Shown here: one piece after another, positions 57,409 through 64,000 of the stretch | How positions within the stretch are numbered: the stretch's first letter is position 1 | Layout: each line of letters opens with the position of its first letter | Source: Yinghuangia seranimata | Lineage (GTDB): Bacteria > Actinomycetota > Actinomycetes > Streptomycetales > Streptomycetaceae | Assembly (NCBI RefSeq): GCF_029953285.1 | Contig: NZ_JASAOI010000055.1 | Coordinates: forward strand, 1 to 64,000 | Direction of reading: 5' to 3' | Length of the DNA stretch: 64,000 bases | Notes under the pieces: model-generated | Database searches by the model: none | The model's input: only the letters and a program-made list of their open reading frames with translations | What the model was told of the DNA's origin: nothing | Made by a program: the position numbers and the translations under genes

Positions 57409-58500
57409 GTGGCCGCCCCTGGTGTTGTTGGTGTGCAGGTTCGTCGGGTTCGGGCGGCGGATCGTGGCGTGTTCGCGGTGGGGGCCGCGGGGGTGTATGC
57501 CGTCGTGGAGGCGGTGTGGGCGGCGACGGGGACGACGGTGCCCTGGACTGCGCACAAGGCGTATCACCCTTTAGCGCAGGTGGCGTTGGCGGTGGTGGCG
57601 GTTGCGGCGGGCGGGGCCGCGTGGGTGTCGCGGGAGGGGCGCGGGTCACCGACTCCCGTACGTCGTAGGGCGGTTGTGGGTGTGCTCTGGGGTGCGGTGC
57701 CTCTGGTCGGGTTCGGGGCGGCGCCGTTGCCGGGGTACTTTGTGGTCCTTGCGTCGGGGGACGGGGTCGAGAGTGCGACCGGGCTGGCGCATGTGCTGTT
57801 CAGTGCGCTGGTGACCACGGGGGTGTTGCGGGCCGCGGTCGCGTATCGGCGGCGGACCGCCGGGGTGTGCGCGCGGTGCGGGAGTGTGCACGCGGGCGGG
57901 GTGGGAACCGGGCTGGTGCATCCGGCGCCGTCCCGGGCGTCGCGGCGGACGCGGCGGGCGGCGTACCTGCTGGTGTGCGGGCTGCTGCCGTGGGGGGTGG
58001 TCAAGACGGTGTGGACGCTCGGCGGCGACGCGTTCGGCGTCACCGGGGAGCGGTGGAAGGCGTCGAACTCGGGCGGGTCGGGGGCGTCGCGCGCCCTGGC
58101 CGAGGTCGGGATCGACACGACGGTGCTGGCCGCGGGCCTCGGGTTCTTCCTGCTGGTCGGGCTGATGTACCCGTGGGGGCAGGTGTTCCCGCGCTGGACG
58201 CTCGTCCTGGCCGGGCGGCGGGTGCCCCGGCTGCTGCCGTTGGTCCCGGCGTGGGGGACGGCGTTCGGGCTGGCGTTGTACGGAACGTTGCTGCTCGCCT
58301 ACGCGCCGCTGGCCGCGCTCGGTGTGCTGCCCGCGCCGGAGCCCGACCACGATCTGGGGGCGACCGCGTCCGGGACGTTGTGGCTGGTGGCGTTCGGAGG
58401 CTCGGCGTTCGGCGGGCTGGGGTTCGCGCTGCTGGTGGCGGCGCGGTCGTATGCTGCGCGGACTCGACCGGTGTGCGGTTTCGATCGTGAGGACGATTGA
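57409..58500 (+). CDS. Polytopic membrane protein, unknown
   Basis: A 363-aa protein with about eight hydrophobic segments (for example VFAVGAAGVYAVVEAVW, VALAVVAVAAGGAAW, VLWGAVPLVGFGA, FGLALYGTLLLAYAPLAALG, LWLVAFGGSAFGGLGFALLV). A cytoplasmic loop near 150-185 carries CARCGSVHAGG. No motif reveals a transporter or enzyme family. The GTG at 57409 is the first plausible start after a G-rich leader; the ribosome site is unclear. It is encoded on the same strand after two APH-like kinases but with a 160-bp gap, so it is probably a separate transcript. Confidence 0.75.
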   Translation: MAAPGVVGVQVRRVRAADRGVFAVGAAGVYAVVEAVWAATGTTVPWTAHKAYHPLAQVALAVVAVAAGGAAWVSREGRGSPTPVRRRAVVGVLWGAVPLVGFGAAPLPGYFVVLASGDGVESATGLAHVLFSALVTTGVLRAAVAYRRRTAGVCARCGSVHAGGVGTGLVHPAPSRASRRTRRAAYLLVCGLLPWGVVKTVWTLGGDAFGVTGERWKASNSGGSGASRALAEVGIDTTVLAAGLGFFLLVGLMYPWGQVFPRWTLVLAGRRVPRLLPLVPAWGTAFGLALYGTLLLAYAPLAALGVLPAPEPDHDLGATASGTLWLVAFGGSAFGGLGFALLVAARSYAARTRPVCGFDREDD

Positions 58501-58552
58501 TTCGAGCGTGCAGGGTTGAAACAGCACTCGAATCGGCCGTACAGTCGGCGGC
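58498..58552 (+). promoter_or_regulatory. Lrp autoregulatory promoter, probably leaderless
   Basis: TTGAAA (58516-58521) and TACAGT (58540-58545) are spaced 18 bases apart. The expected transcription start falls on or next to the A of the ATG at 58553, so the mRNA is probably leaderless; no ribosome site precedes it. ATTCGAGCGTGC (58500-58511) and GCACTCGAAT (58524-58533) form an imperfect inverted repeat overlapping the -35, a likely binding site for the encoded Lrp protein. Confidence 0.6.
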
Positions 58553-58993
58553 ATGGACGACATCGACCGGGCGATCCTCCGCGAGCTGCAGAACGACGGG
58601 CGCGTCCCCTACGCCGACCTCGGCCCCAAGGTCGGCCTGTCGCCGTCCGCCGCGCGGCAGCGGCTGCAGCGGCTGATCGACGCCAAGGTCGTGCAGGTCG
58701 TCGGCGTGACGGACCCCATGGCGATGGGCCACCAGGCGATGGCGCTGCTCGGCATCCGCGTGGACGGCGACCCGCGCGCGGTGGCCGACGAGCTGGCACG
58801 GCACGGCGAGGTGGTCTACTCCGTGCTGACGTCCGGCTCGTTCGACCTGTTCGCCGAGGTGGTGTGCCGGCGGCCGGCCGATGTGCTCGATTTCGTGAAC
58901 GACGTGGTGCGGGCGGTCGACGGGGTGGTCGGCATCGAGAACTTCCCGTACTTCGGGATCCACACGCACCGGTTCCTGTGGGACCTGGGCTGA
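58553..58993 (+). CDS. Lrp/AsnC-family regulator
   Basis: A 146-aa regulator: N-terminal HTH MDDIDRAILRELQNDGRVPYADLGPKVGLSPSAARQRLQRL, then the RAM effector domain with GSFDLFAEVVCRRPADVLDFVNDVV and the closing IENFPYFGIHTHRFLWDLG. The family senses amino acids. Directly downstream lies a 997-aa kinase/phospho-lyase fusion that acts on an amino-acid-like compound, so this regulator is probably its specific controller. No ribosome site precedes the ATG, in line with a leaderless transcript. Confidence 0.93.
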   Translation: MDDIDRAILRELQNDGRVPYADLGPKVGLSPSAARQRLQRLIDAKVVQVVGVTDPMAMGHQAMALLGIRVDGDPRAVADELARHGEVVYSVLTSGSFDLFAEVVCRRPADVLDFVNDVVRAVDGVVGIENFPYFGIHTHRFLWDLG

Positions 58994-59068
58994 GCGCCCC
59001 GCGCCGCCCGCTCCCCGCATCGCCGCACACACATACCGCACCGCCCTGACCCGACAGAGGAATCCCGC

Positions 59069-62062
59069 ATGACCCCCGACCAGTCCACCGGCGTCGACTT
59101 CTTCGCGCGTGCCGCGCTGCCCGCCCCGCGGGTGACCGAGGCCGACGCGCGCCGCATCGCCGCCGAGCACTTCGGGCTCGACGCGCGCGCCGACTCCCTC
59201 GGCAGCCAGCAGGACACGAACTTCCTGATGCGCGACGCCGACGGGGCGCCGGTGGCGGTCCTCAAGGTGGCGAACCCGGCGTTCGGCGCGGCCGAGATCG
59301 CCGCGCAGGACGAGGCCGCGGAGCGGATCGCCGCCGCGCATCCCTCGCTCCGCGTCGCGACGGTGCTGCGGGACGCCGACGGCAAGGGCCGCAGCGCGCT
59401 CGTGGACTCCCCCGAAGGCCCGGTCACCGCACGCCTGTTGCGTTACCTGCCCGGTGGCGCGCTCTCCGGGGACCAGTACCTGACGCCCGACACGGTGGCC
59501 GCGATCGGTCGCATCGCCGGGCAGGTCGGCACGACGCTGCGCGACTTCGAGCACCCCGGCCTCGACCGCGTCCTGCAGTGGGACCCCCGGCACGCCTACC
59601 GGGTCGTGAACCTGCTGATCGGCCACGTCCCGGGCGCCGAGCGCCGTGCCGCGCTCGCCGCGGCGACCCGCGAGGCGTGGGCCGCGGTCGAGGCGGTCGC
59701 CCACGCGCTTCCGCGCCAGGCCGTCCACCTCGACCTGACCGACGACAACCTGGTGCGCGACGCCGCATCGGCGTTCAGACTCCCGGACGGCGTCATCGAC
59801 TTCGGCGATCTGACGCACAGTTGGGCGGTGGCGGAGCTCGCCATCCCGCTGTCGTCGGTCCTGCACCACGCGGGCATGGAGCCGCACCACGTGCTGCCCG
59901 CCGTCCGCGCGTTCCACGCCGTCCGGCCGCTGTCGCGCGAGGAGGCGGCCGCGCTGTGGCCGCTCACCGTGCTGCGGGCCGCGACGCTGGTGGTCAGCGG
60001 GTGGCATCAGGCGGCGATCGACGGCGACAACGCCTACGTCGAGGCCGCGCTCGACCGCGAGTGGCGGATCTTCCAGCAGGCCGTGTCGGTCCCGGAGGCC
60101 GTGATGTCGGGCCTGATCGCGGACGCCCTCGGCTTCGCCGCGACGTCGCACACCGCCCCCGCACCCTCCCGCCCGCTGCTCGCCGACGTGTCCCCCGACG
60201 CCGTCGCCGTCCTCGACCTGTCCGTCGAGTCCGACACCATGGACCACGGCGTGTGGCTGGAGGACGACGCCGAGGACCGCCTGGCCGCCGCCCTGCTGTC
60301 CGGCGGCGCGGCCAAGGCCGCGGTCGCCACGCGCTACGCCGAGCCTCGCCTGACCGCCGCCTCCGTGCTGTCGGCGGCCTCGCCCGCGACCGTCCCCACC
60401 GGCGTCGACGTCCGGCTCGGCGCGCGCACCCGCATCCAGGCGCCGTACGAAGGCCGGGTCGGCCGGAGCGAACCCGGTTTCGTCGCCGTCGAGTTCGGCG
60501 ACCTCGTGCTCGAACTTTCGTGGCCCGCCCCCGGCAACGGCACCGTCGTGCCGGCCGACCGGAACACCGCCGCAGGGGACACGCTCGCCACGCTCCCGGC
60601 GGGCACGCGCCTCCACATCCTCCTCCGGCGCGACGACGCGGAGTTCGGTGTGCCGCCGCTGGTCCGCCCCGAGTACGCCGCGGGATGGCTCGCGCTGACC
60701 GCCGACCCGGCCCCGCTGCTCGGCCTGCCCGCGACCGTGCGGGACACCTCGACCCCCGGCGGCCTCCTCGCGCGGCGCGACGCGTCGTTCGCGACCGTCC
60801 AGGAGCACTACTACGACGCCCCGCCGCGCGTCGAACGCGGGTGGCGCCACCACCTGGTCTCCACCGACGGCCGCGCGTACCTCGACATCGTCAACAACGT
60901 GACCCCGCTGGGCCACGCCCACCCTCGCGTCGAGCAGGCGGTGGCACGGCAGTTGCGCCGCCTGAACACGAACTCGCGGTTCCACTACGGCGCGGTCGTC
61001 GAGTTCACCGAGCGGCTCGCCGCGCTCCTGCCCGACCCGCTCGACACGGTCTTCCTGGTGAACTCCGGTTCCGAGGCGGTCGACCTGGCGATCCGGCTCG
61101 CGATCGGGGCGACCGGGCGGCACGACGTGGTGTCGCTGCTCGAGGCGTACCACGGCTGGACCTACGCGTCGGACGCGGTCTCGACGTCCGTCGCCGACAA
61201 CCCCAACGCGCTCGCCAGCCGGCCGGACTGGGTGCACCCGGTGGACGCGCCCAACCCGTACCGCGGCCGGTACCGGGGCGCCGAGGCGAGCCGGTACGCC
61301 GCCGACGCCGTCGCCGAGATCGACCGGCTCGCCGCGGCCGGGCGTCCCGCGGGCGCGTTCGTCTCCGAGTCGTTCTACGGGAACGCGGGCGGCGTACCGC
61401 TGCCCGACGGCTACCTGCGCCAGGTGTACGCGGCGGTACGCCGCCACGGCGGCCTCGCGATCGCCGACGAGATCCAGGCCGGGTACGGCCGCCTCGGCGA
61501 CTGGTTCTGGGGCTTCGAACAGCAGGACGCCGTGCCGGACATCGTCACGGTCGCCAAGGCGATGGGCAACGGCCACCCGCTCGGCGCGGTGGTCACGACC
61601 CGCGCGATCGCCGACCGCTACCGCGACCAGGGGTACTTCTTCTCCTCGACCGGCGGCAGCCCGGTGTCGAGTGTCGCGGGCCTCACCGTGCTCGACACGC
61701 TGCGGGACGAGGACCTGCAGGGCAACGCGGTCCGCGTCGGCCGCCACCTCAAGGCCCGGCTCACCGCGCTGGTCGACCGGCACCCGCTGGTCGGCGCGGT
61801 GCACGGCAGCGGCCTCTACCTCGGCGTCGAGCTGGTGCGCGACCGCGTGACGCTGGAGCCGGCGCGCGAGGAGACCGCGGCACTGTGCGACCGCATGCTC
61901 GAACTCGGCGTGATCGTGCAGCCGACCGGCGACCACCTGAACGTCCTGAAGATCAAGCCGCCGCTGTGCGTCGACGAGGCGGCCGCCGACTTCTTCGCGG
62001 ACACGCTGGACCGGGCGTTGGCGGAACTGACCGGAACCATGAACCGCTCGATTTCCCAATAA
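59069..62062 (+). CDS. Kinase/phospho-lyase fusion: APH domain, beta domain, class III aminotransferase
   Basis: A 997-aa three-part enzyme. Residues about 1-370 are an APH-family kinase (VHLDLTDDNLV near 220, GVIDFGDLTHSW). About 400-560 is a beta-rich M23/biotinyl-like segment (TRIQAPYEGRVGRSEPGFVAVEF, VLELSWPAP). About 575-990 is a class III PLP enzyme (LVNSGSEAVDLAIRLA, SFYGNAGGVPLP, IADEIQAGYGR, and AKAMGNGHPLGAV with the PLP-Lys near 830). In animals hydroxylysine kinase is APH-like, and its partner phospho-lyase (AGXT2L type) is a class III homologue. Bacterial fusions of the two have been noted, so the protein probably phosphorylates and then eliminates phosphate and ammonia from a hydroxylated amine or amino acid. 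The substrate is unproven. AGAGGA precedes the ATG. Confidence 0.88.
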   Translation: MTPDQSTGVDFFARAALPAPRVTEADARRIAAEHFGLDARADSLGSQQDTNFLMRDADGAPVAVLKVANPAFGAAEIAAQDEAAERIAAAHPSLRVATVLRDADGKGRSALVDSPEGPVTARLLRYLPGGALSGDQYLTPDTVAAIGRIAGQVGTTLRDFEHPGLDRVLQWDPRHAYRVVNLLIGHVPGAERRAALAAATREAWAAVEAVAHALPRQAVHLDLTDDNLVRDAASAFRLPDGVIDFGDLTHSWAVAELAIPLSSVLHHAGMEPHHVLPAVRAFHAVRPLSREEAAALWPLTVLRAATLVVSGWHQAAIDGDNAYVEAALDREWRIFQQAVSVPEAVMSGLIADALGFAATSHTAPAPSRPLLADVSPDAVAVLDLSVESDTMDHGVWLEDDAEDRLAAALLSGGAAKAAVATRYAEPRLTAASVLSAASPATVPTGVDVRLGARTRIQAPYEGRVGRSEPGFVAVEFGDLVLELSWPAPGNGTVVPADRNTAAGDTLATLPAGTRLHILLRRDDAEFGVPPLVRPEYAAGWLALTADPAPLLGLPATVRDTSTPGGLLARRDASFATVQEHYYDAPPRVERGWRHHLVSTDGRAYLDIVNNVTPLGHAHPRVEQAVARQLRRLNTNSRFHYGAVVEFTERLAALLPDPLDTVFLVNSGSEAVDLAIRLAIGATGRHDVVSLLEAYHGWTYASDAVSTSVADNPNALASRPDWVHPVDAPNPYRGRYRGAEASRYAADAVAEIDRLAAAGRPAGAFVSESFYGNAGGVPLPDGYLRQVYAAVRRHGGLAIADEIQAGYGRLGDWFWGFEQQDAVPDIVTVAKAMGNGHPLGAVVTTRAIADRYRDQGYFFSSTGGSPVSSVAGLTVLDTLRDEDLQGNAVRVGRHLKARLTALVDRHPLVGAVHGSGLYLGVELVRDRVTLEPAREETAALCDRMLELGVIVQPTGDHLNVLKIKPPLCVDEAAADFFADTLDRALAELTGTMNRSISQ

Positions 62063-62083
62063 ATATGGAGAATCCCGGTGTTT

Positions 62084-62106
62084 CAGGCTTAGCCTGGTAG
62101 CCAGGC
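62084..62106. promoter_or_regulatory. Overlapping palindromes before the sulfite-oxidase-family gene
   Basis: CAGGCT-T-AGCCTG (62084-62096) and GCCTGG-TAG-CCAGGC (62092-62106) are overlapping perfect inverted repeats in the 67-bp gap between the fusion enzyme and the next gene, after an unusually AT-rich patch (AATAAATATGG). They could be a regulator site or alternative hairpins of a terminator/antiterminator type. Confidence 0.4.
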
Positions 62107-62129
62107 AGCTCCAAAAGCAGGTGGTCGTC

Positions 62130-63323
62130 ATGACCGTGCGGGTGATGGGCTATCGAGGCGGGACCCGGCGTGTGCCCGGGGTGGCTTTCAGATCGCACGC
62201 TCCCCCGGCCGCCACGCCGGAGCTCAGCACGGTCAGCGCCCCCTCCCGCGTCGCCGCCGCGGACGAGGGGATCGGCGCGGACGAACTGGCGCTGGCGACG
62301 CGCAACCACGGGATGCCCCTGGAGGCCATGCGGGCCGAGGTCACGCCGCCGGGGCTGCACTATGTGCTCGTCCACTACGACATCCCGTGGATCTCACCCG
62401 ACGACCCGTGGCCGGTCTCCGTCCACGGGCTCGTACGGCACCCGCTCAACCTGGACATCGAGCAGTTGCGCGCGATGCCTTCCGTAACGCACCGCGTCAC
62501 GTTGGAGTGCGCGGGCAACGGCCGGGCCCGCCTCGCGCCCCGGCCGGTCAGCCAGCCGTGGCTGGTCGAGGCCGTCGGCACCGCGGACTGGACGGGCGTG
62601 CCGCTGCGGGACGTGCTCGCCGAGGCGGGCGTCCTCCCGGCCGCCGCCGAGGTCGTGTTCACCGGCGCCGACCACGGTGTCGAGCGCGGCACGGAGCAGG
62701 ACTTCCAGCGCAGCCTGCCGCTCGCCGACGCGCTGCGGCCCGAGGTGCTGCTGGCGTACGCGATGAACGGGGCACCGCTGCCGCCGCAGCACGGCAGCCC
62801 GCTGCGCCTGGTCGCGCCGGGCTGGTACGGGATGGCGCAGGTGAAGTGGCTGCGCGACATCCACGTCGTCGACCGGCCGTTCGCCGGCTACCAGCAGGCC
62901 GCCGCGTACCGGATGCGCCAGGACCCGCACGATCCCGGCGAGCCCGTCACGCGTATGGCGCCCCGCGCGCTGCTGGTCCCGCCGGGGTTCCCCGACTTCA
63001 TGTCCCGGGTCCGGGTCGTACGCCCCGGCCCGGTGCGCTTGGAGGGCCGCGCCTGGTCGGGCACCGCGCCGATCACGTCGGTCGAGCTCAGCACCGACGG
63101 CCTGGCCTCGTGGACGGCCGCCGCGCTCGGGCCCGAGCCGGAGCAGCCGTGGACGTGGCGGGCCTGGCACGCCGACTGGGTGGCGACACCCGGCACCCAC
63201 GTGCTGGCGGCCCGCGCCACCGATGCCCACGGCCGCGGCCAGCCGCTCGAACAACCGTGGAACCTGGGAGGCTTCTGCAACAACGCGGTACAGCGCGTGA
63301 CCGTAGTGTGCGTGGAGTCCTGA
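62130..63323 (+). CDS. Sulfite-oxidase-family molybdopterin oxidoreductase
   Basis: A 397-aa protein. The molybdopterin domain contains PWPVSVHGLVRHPLNLDIEQL and TLECAGNGR, where Cys126 would be the molybdenum ligand. It then runs through GTADWTGVPLRDVLAEAG and MNGAPLPPQHGSPLRLVAPGWYGMAQVKWL, all conserved in sulfite oxidases. The C-terminal Ig-like dimerisation domain (about 290-397) is also present. No Tat signal is visible, so it is probably cytoplasmic, unlike SorA or MsrP. The donor (sulfite, or a sulfoxide in reverse) is not fixed. The ATG at 62130 has AGGTGG five bases upstream. Confidence 0.88.
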   Translation: MTVRVMGYRGGTRRVPGVAFRSHAPPAATPELSTVSAPSRVAAADEGIGADELALATRNHGMPLEAMRAEVTPPGLHYVLVHYDIPWISPDDPWPVSVHGLVRHPLNLDIEQLRAMPSVTHRVTLECAGNGRARLAPRPVSQPWLVEAVGTADWTGVPLRDVLAEAGVLPAAAEVVFTGADHGVERGTEQDFQRSLPLADALRPEVLLAYAMNGAPLPPQHGSPLRLVAPGWYGMAQVKWLRDIHVVDRPFAGYQQAAAYRMRQDPHDPGEPVTRMAPRALLVPPGFPDFMSRVRVVRPGPVRLEGRAWSGTAPITSVELSTDGLASWTAAALGPEPEQPWTWRAWHADWVATPGTHVLAARATDAHGRGQPLEQPWNLGGFCNNAVQRVTVVCVES

Positions 63324-63430
63324 CCGGCCCGACGCACAACAGTCCCGGACACCCATTGCCCTTGCGATCACCGGCATGTAGAACAGCGTGAGCTACATAC
63401 GCCGGAACATATTGCGGGCAAGGGGTGGGC

Positions 63431-64000
63431 ATGGCGGCACTGTTCGGGTGGGGTATCGCCGCGACCGGGGGCATCGCCCGCACGGTCGGGAACGTGATCG
63501 CCAAGGAGCCCGGCATGCGGGTGGCCGCCGTCGGCTCGCGCGACGAATCCCGGGCCGCCGCGCTCGCCCACGAGCTGGGCGGCGCGGCCGCCCGCGGCTA
63601 CGGCTCGTACGCCGAGATGGTCGCCTCCCCCGACGTCCACGCGGTGTACGTCGCGACCCCGCACGCCCAGCACCGGCAGGTCGTCGAAGCGGCCATAGCC
63701 GCCGGCAAGCCGGTGCTGTGCGAGAAGCCGCTGACCGCCACGCTCGCCGACGCCGAAGCGCTGGTCGCGCAGGCCCGCTCCGCCAGGGTCTTCCTCATGG
63801 AGGCCATGTGGATGCGGTTCAACCCGCTCGTGCGCCGCGTCAAGGCGCTGGCCGACGCCGGCGAGCTGGGTGAACTGCGCTCCGTGCACGCCTCGTTCGG
63901 ATTCCCGTTCCCGTACGACCCGGCGCACCGCCTGTGGAACCCCGAACTGGGCGGCGGCGCCCTGCTCGACCTGGGCATATACCCGGTCGCGCTGGCCCAC
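63431..64000 (+). CDS. Gfo/Idh/MocA-family oxidoreductase (5' part)
   Basis: The first 190 codons of a dehydrogenase that runs off the window. The N-terminus GWGIAATGGIARTVGNVIAKEP is the Gfo/Idh/MocA Rossmann start; VYVATPHAQHRQVVEAAIAAGKPVLCEKPLTATLADAEAL has the EKP motif with the substrate-binding Lys. MEAMWMRFNPLV and GGGALLDLGIYPV follow, as in trans-1,2-dihydrobenzene-1,2-diol dehydrogenase/glucose-fructose oxidoreductase members. The substrate is a sugar, polyol or diol; the family is clear, the exact reaction is not. The ATG at 63431 has AGGGGTGGG directly upstream. Confidence 0.88.
   Translation, partial: MAALFGWGIAATGGIARTVGNVIAKEPGMRVAAVGSRDESRAAALAHELGGAAARGYGSYAEMVASPDVHAVYVATPHAQHRQVVEAAIAAGKPVLCEKPLTATLADAEALVAQARSARVFLMEAMWMRFNPLVRRVKALADAGELGELRSVHASFGFPFPYDPAHRLWNPELGGGALLDLGIYPVALAH

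Overview
The window is chromosomal DNA from a high-GC actinomycete, most likely Streptomyces or a close relative. Evidence: strong G/C bias at third codon positions, GTG starts, ATGA/GTGA gene overlaps, an XRE (DUF5753-type)/DUF397/RsbW-like trio, a futalosine-pathway MqnA-like protein and an actinobacterial QcrB with the PDWY motif. No rRNA, tRNA, CRISPR array or prophage was recognised. Genus cannot be fixed from the sequence.

Left part (1-19.3 kb). After the 3' end of an IS5-type transposase comes a four-gene minus-strand operon (metallo-beta-lactamase-fold hydrolase, FAD hydroxylase, mARC/YcbX-like MOSC protein, phthalate-dioxygenase-type reductase). It is divergent from an IclR regulator across a pair of palindromic operators. 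At 5.5-8.3 kb two cytochrome P450 genes flank a 30-codon gene not usually annotated, whose product ends in an aromatic/histidine-rich tail (WPHFWYLYHHI). This has the architecture of a P450-modified RiPP cluster. Immediately beyond lie an MqnA-like gene and a stand-alone cytochrome b (QcrB) gene coupled to a hemerythrin-like gene, which may be linked as target/self-protection. Then follow a zinc-ribbon MBL protein, a Ser/Thr kinase with a truncated WD40 propeller joined out of frame to a PQQ-propeller remnant, a FecBCD-type uptake operon, a DUF3048 protein and a serine beta-lactamase-family enzyme.

Defence island (19.5-44.5 kb). Three blocks are packed together. (1) A minus-strand operon encodes a 1551-aa GHKL(sacsin/HSP90-type)-SF2 helicase fusion, a UvrD-like helicase, DrmA and DrmB: the DISARM core with unusual partners and no DrmC seen. 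(2) A divergent plus-strand operon encodes an XRE-HTH/GHKL ATPase fusion and two proteins of unknown function, behind an operator-rich promoter. (3) A MORC/Z1-type module has Vsr nuclease and two cytosine-methylase-like proteins on one strand, and a MORC-like GHKL ATPase, a PD-(D/E)XK (DUF4420-like) protein and a Z1 ATPase on the other. One of the two methylases has lost the catalytic Cys. The island thus carries three different GHKL ATPases.

Right part (44.5-64 kb). An XRE/DUF397/ATP-binding regulatory trio is followed by an 880-bp gene-poor stretch. It holds two diverged ~250-bp copies of a palindromic element in inverted orientation around a 28-bp perfect palindrome. Then come a PEP mutase/isocitrate lyase-family enzyme, an ArsR-type regulator, an MFS exporter with TetR-type operators and its regulator, a STAND ATPase coupled to two paralogous APH-family kinases (the first apparently starting at CTG), a membrane protein behind a G-quadruplex-like tract, a probably leaderless Lrp regulator, a 997-aa kinase/phospho-lyase fusion, a sulfite-oxidase-family enzyme and the 5' part of a Gfo/Idh/MocA dehydrogenase. 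Functions are assigned by motif reading only; no database search was run.
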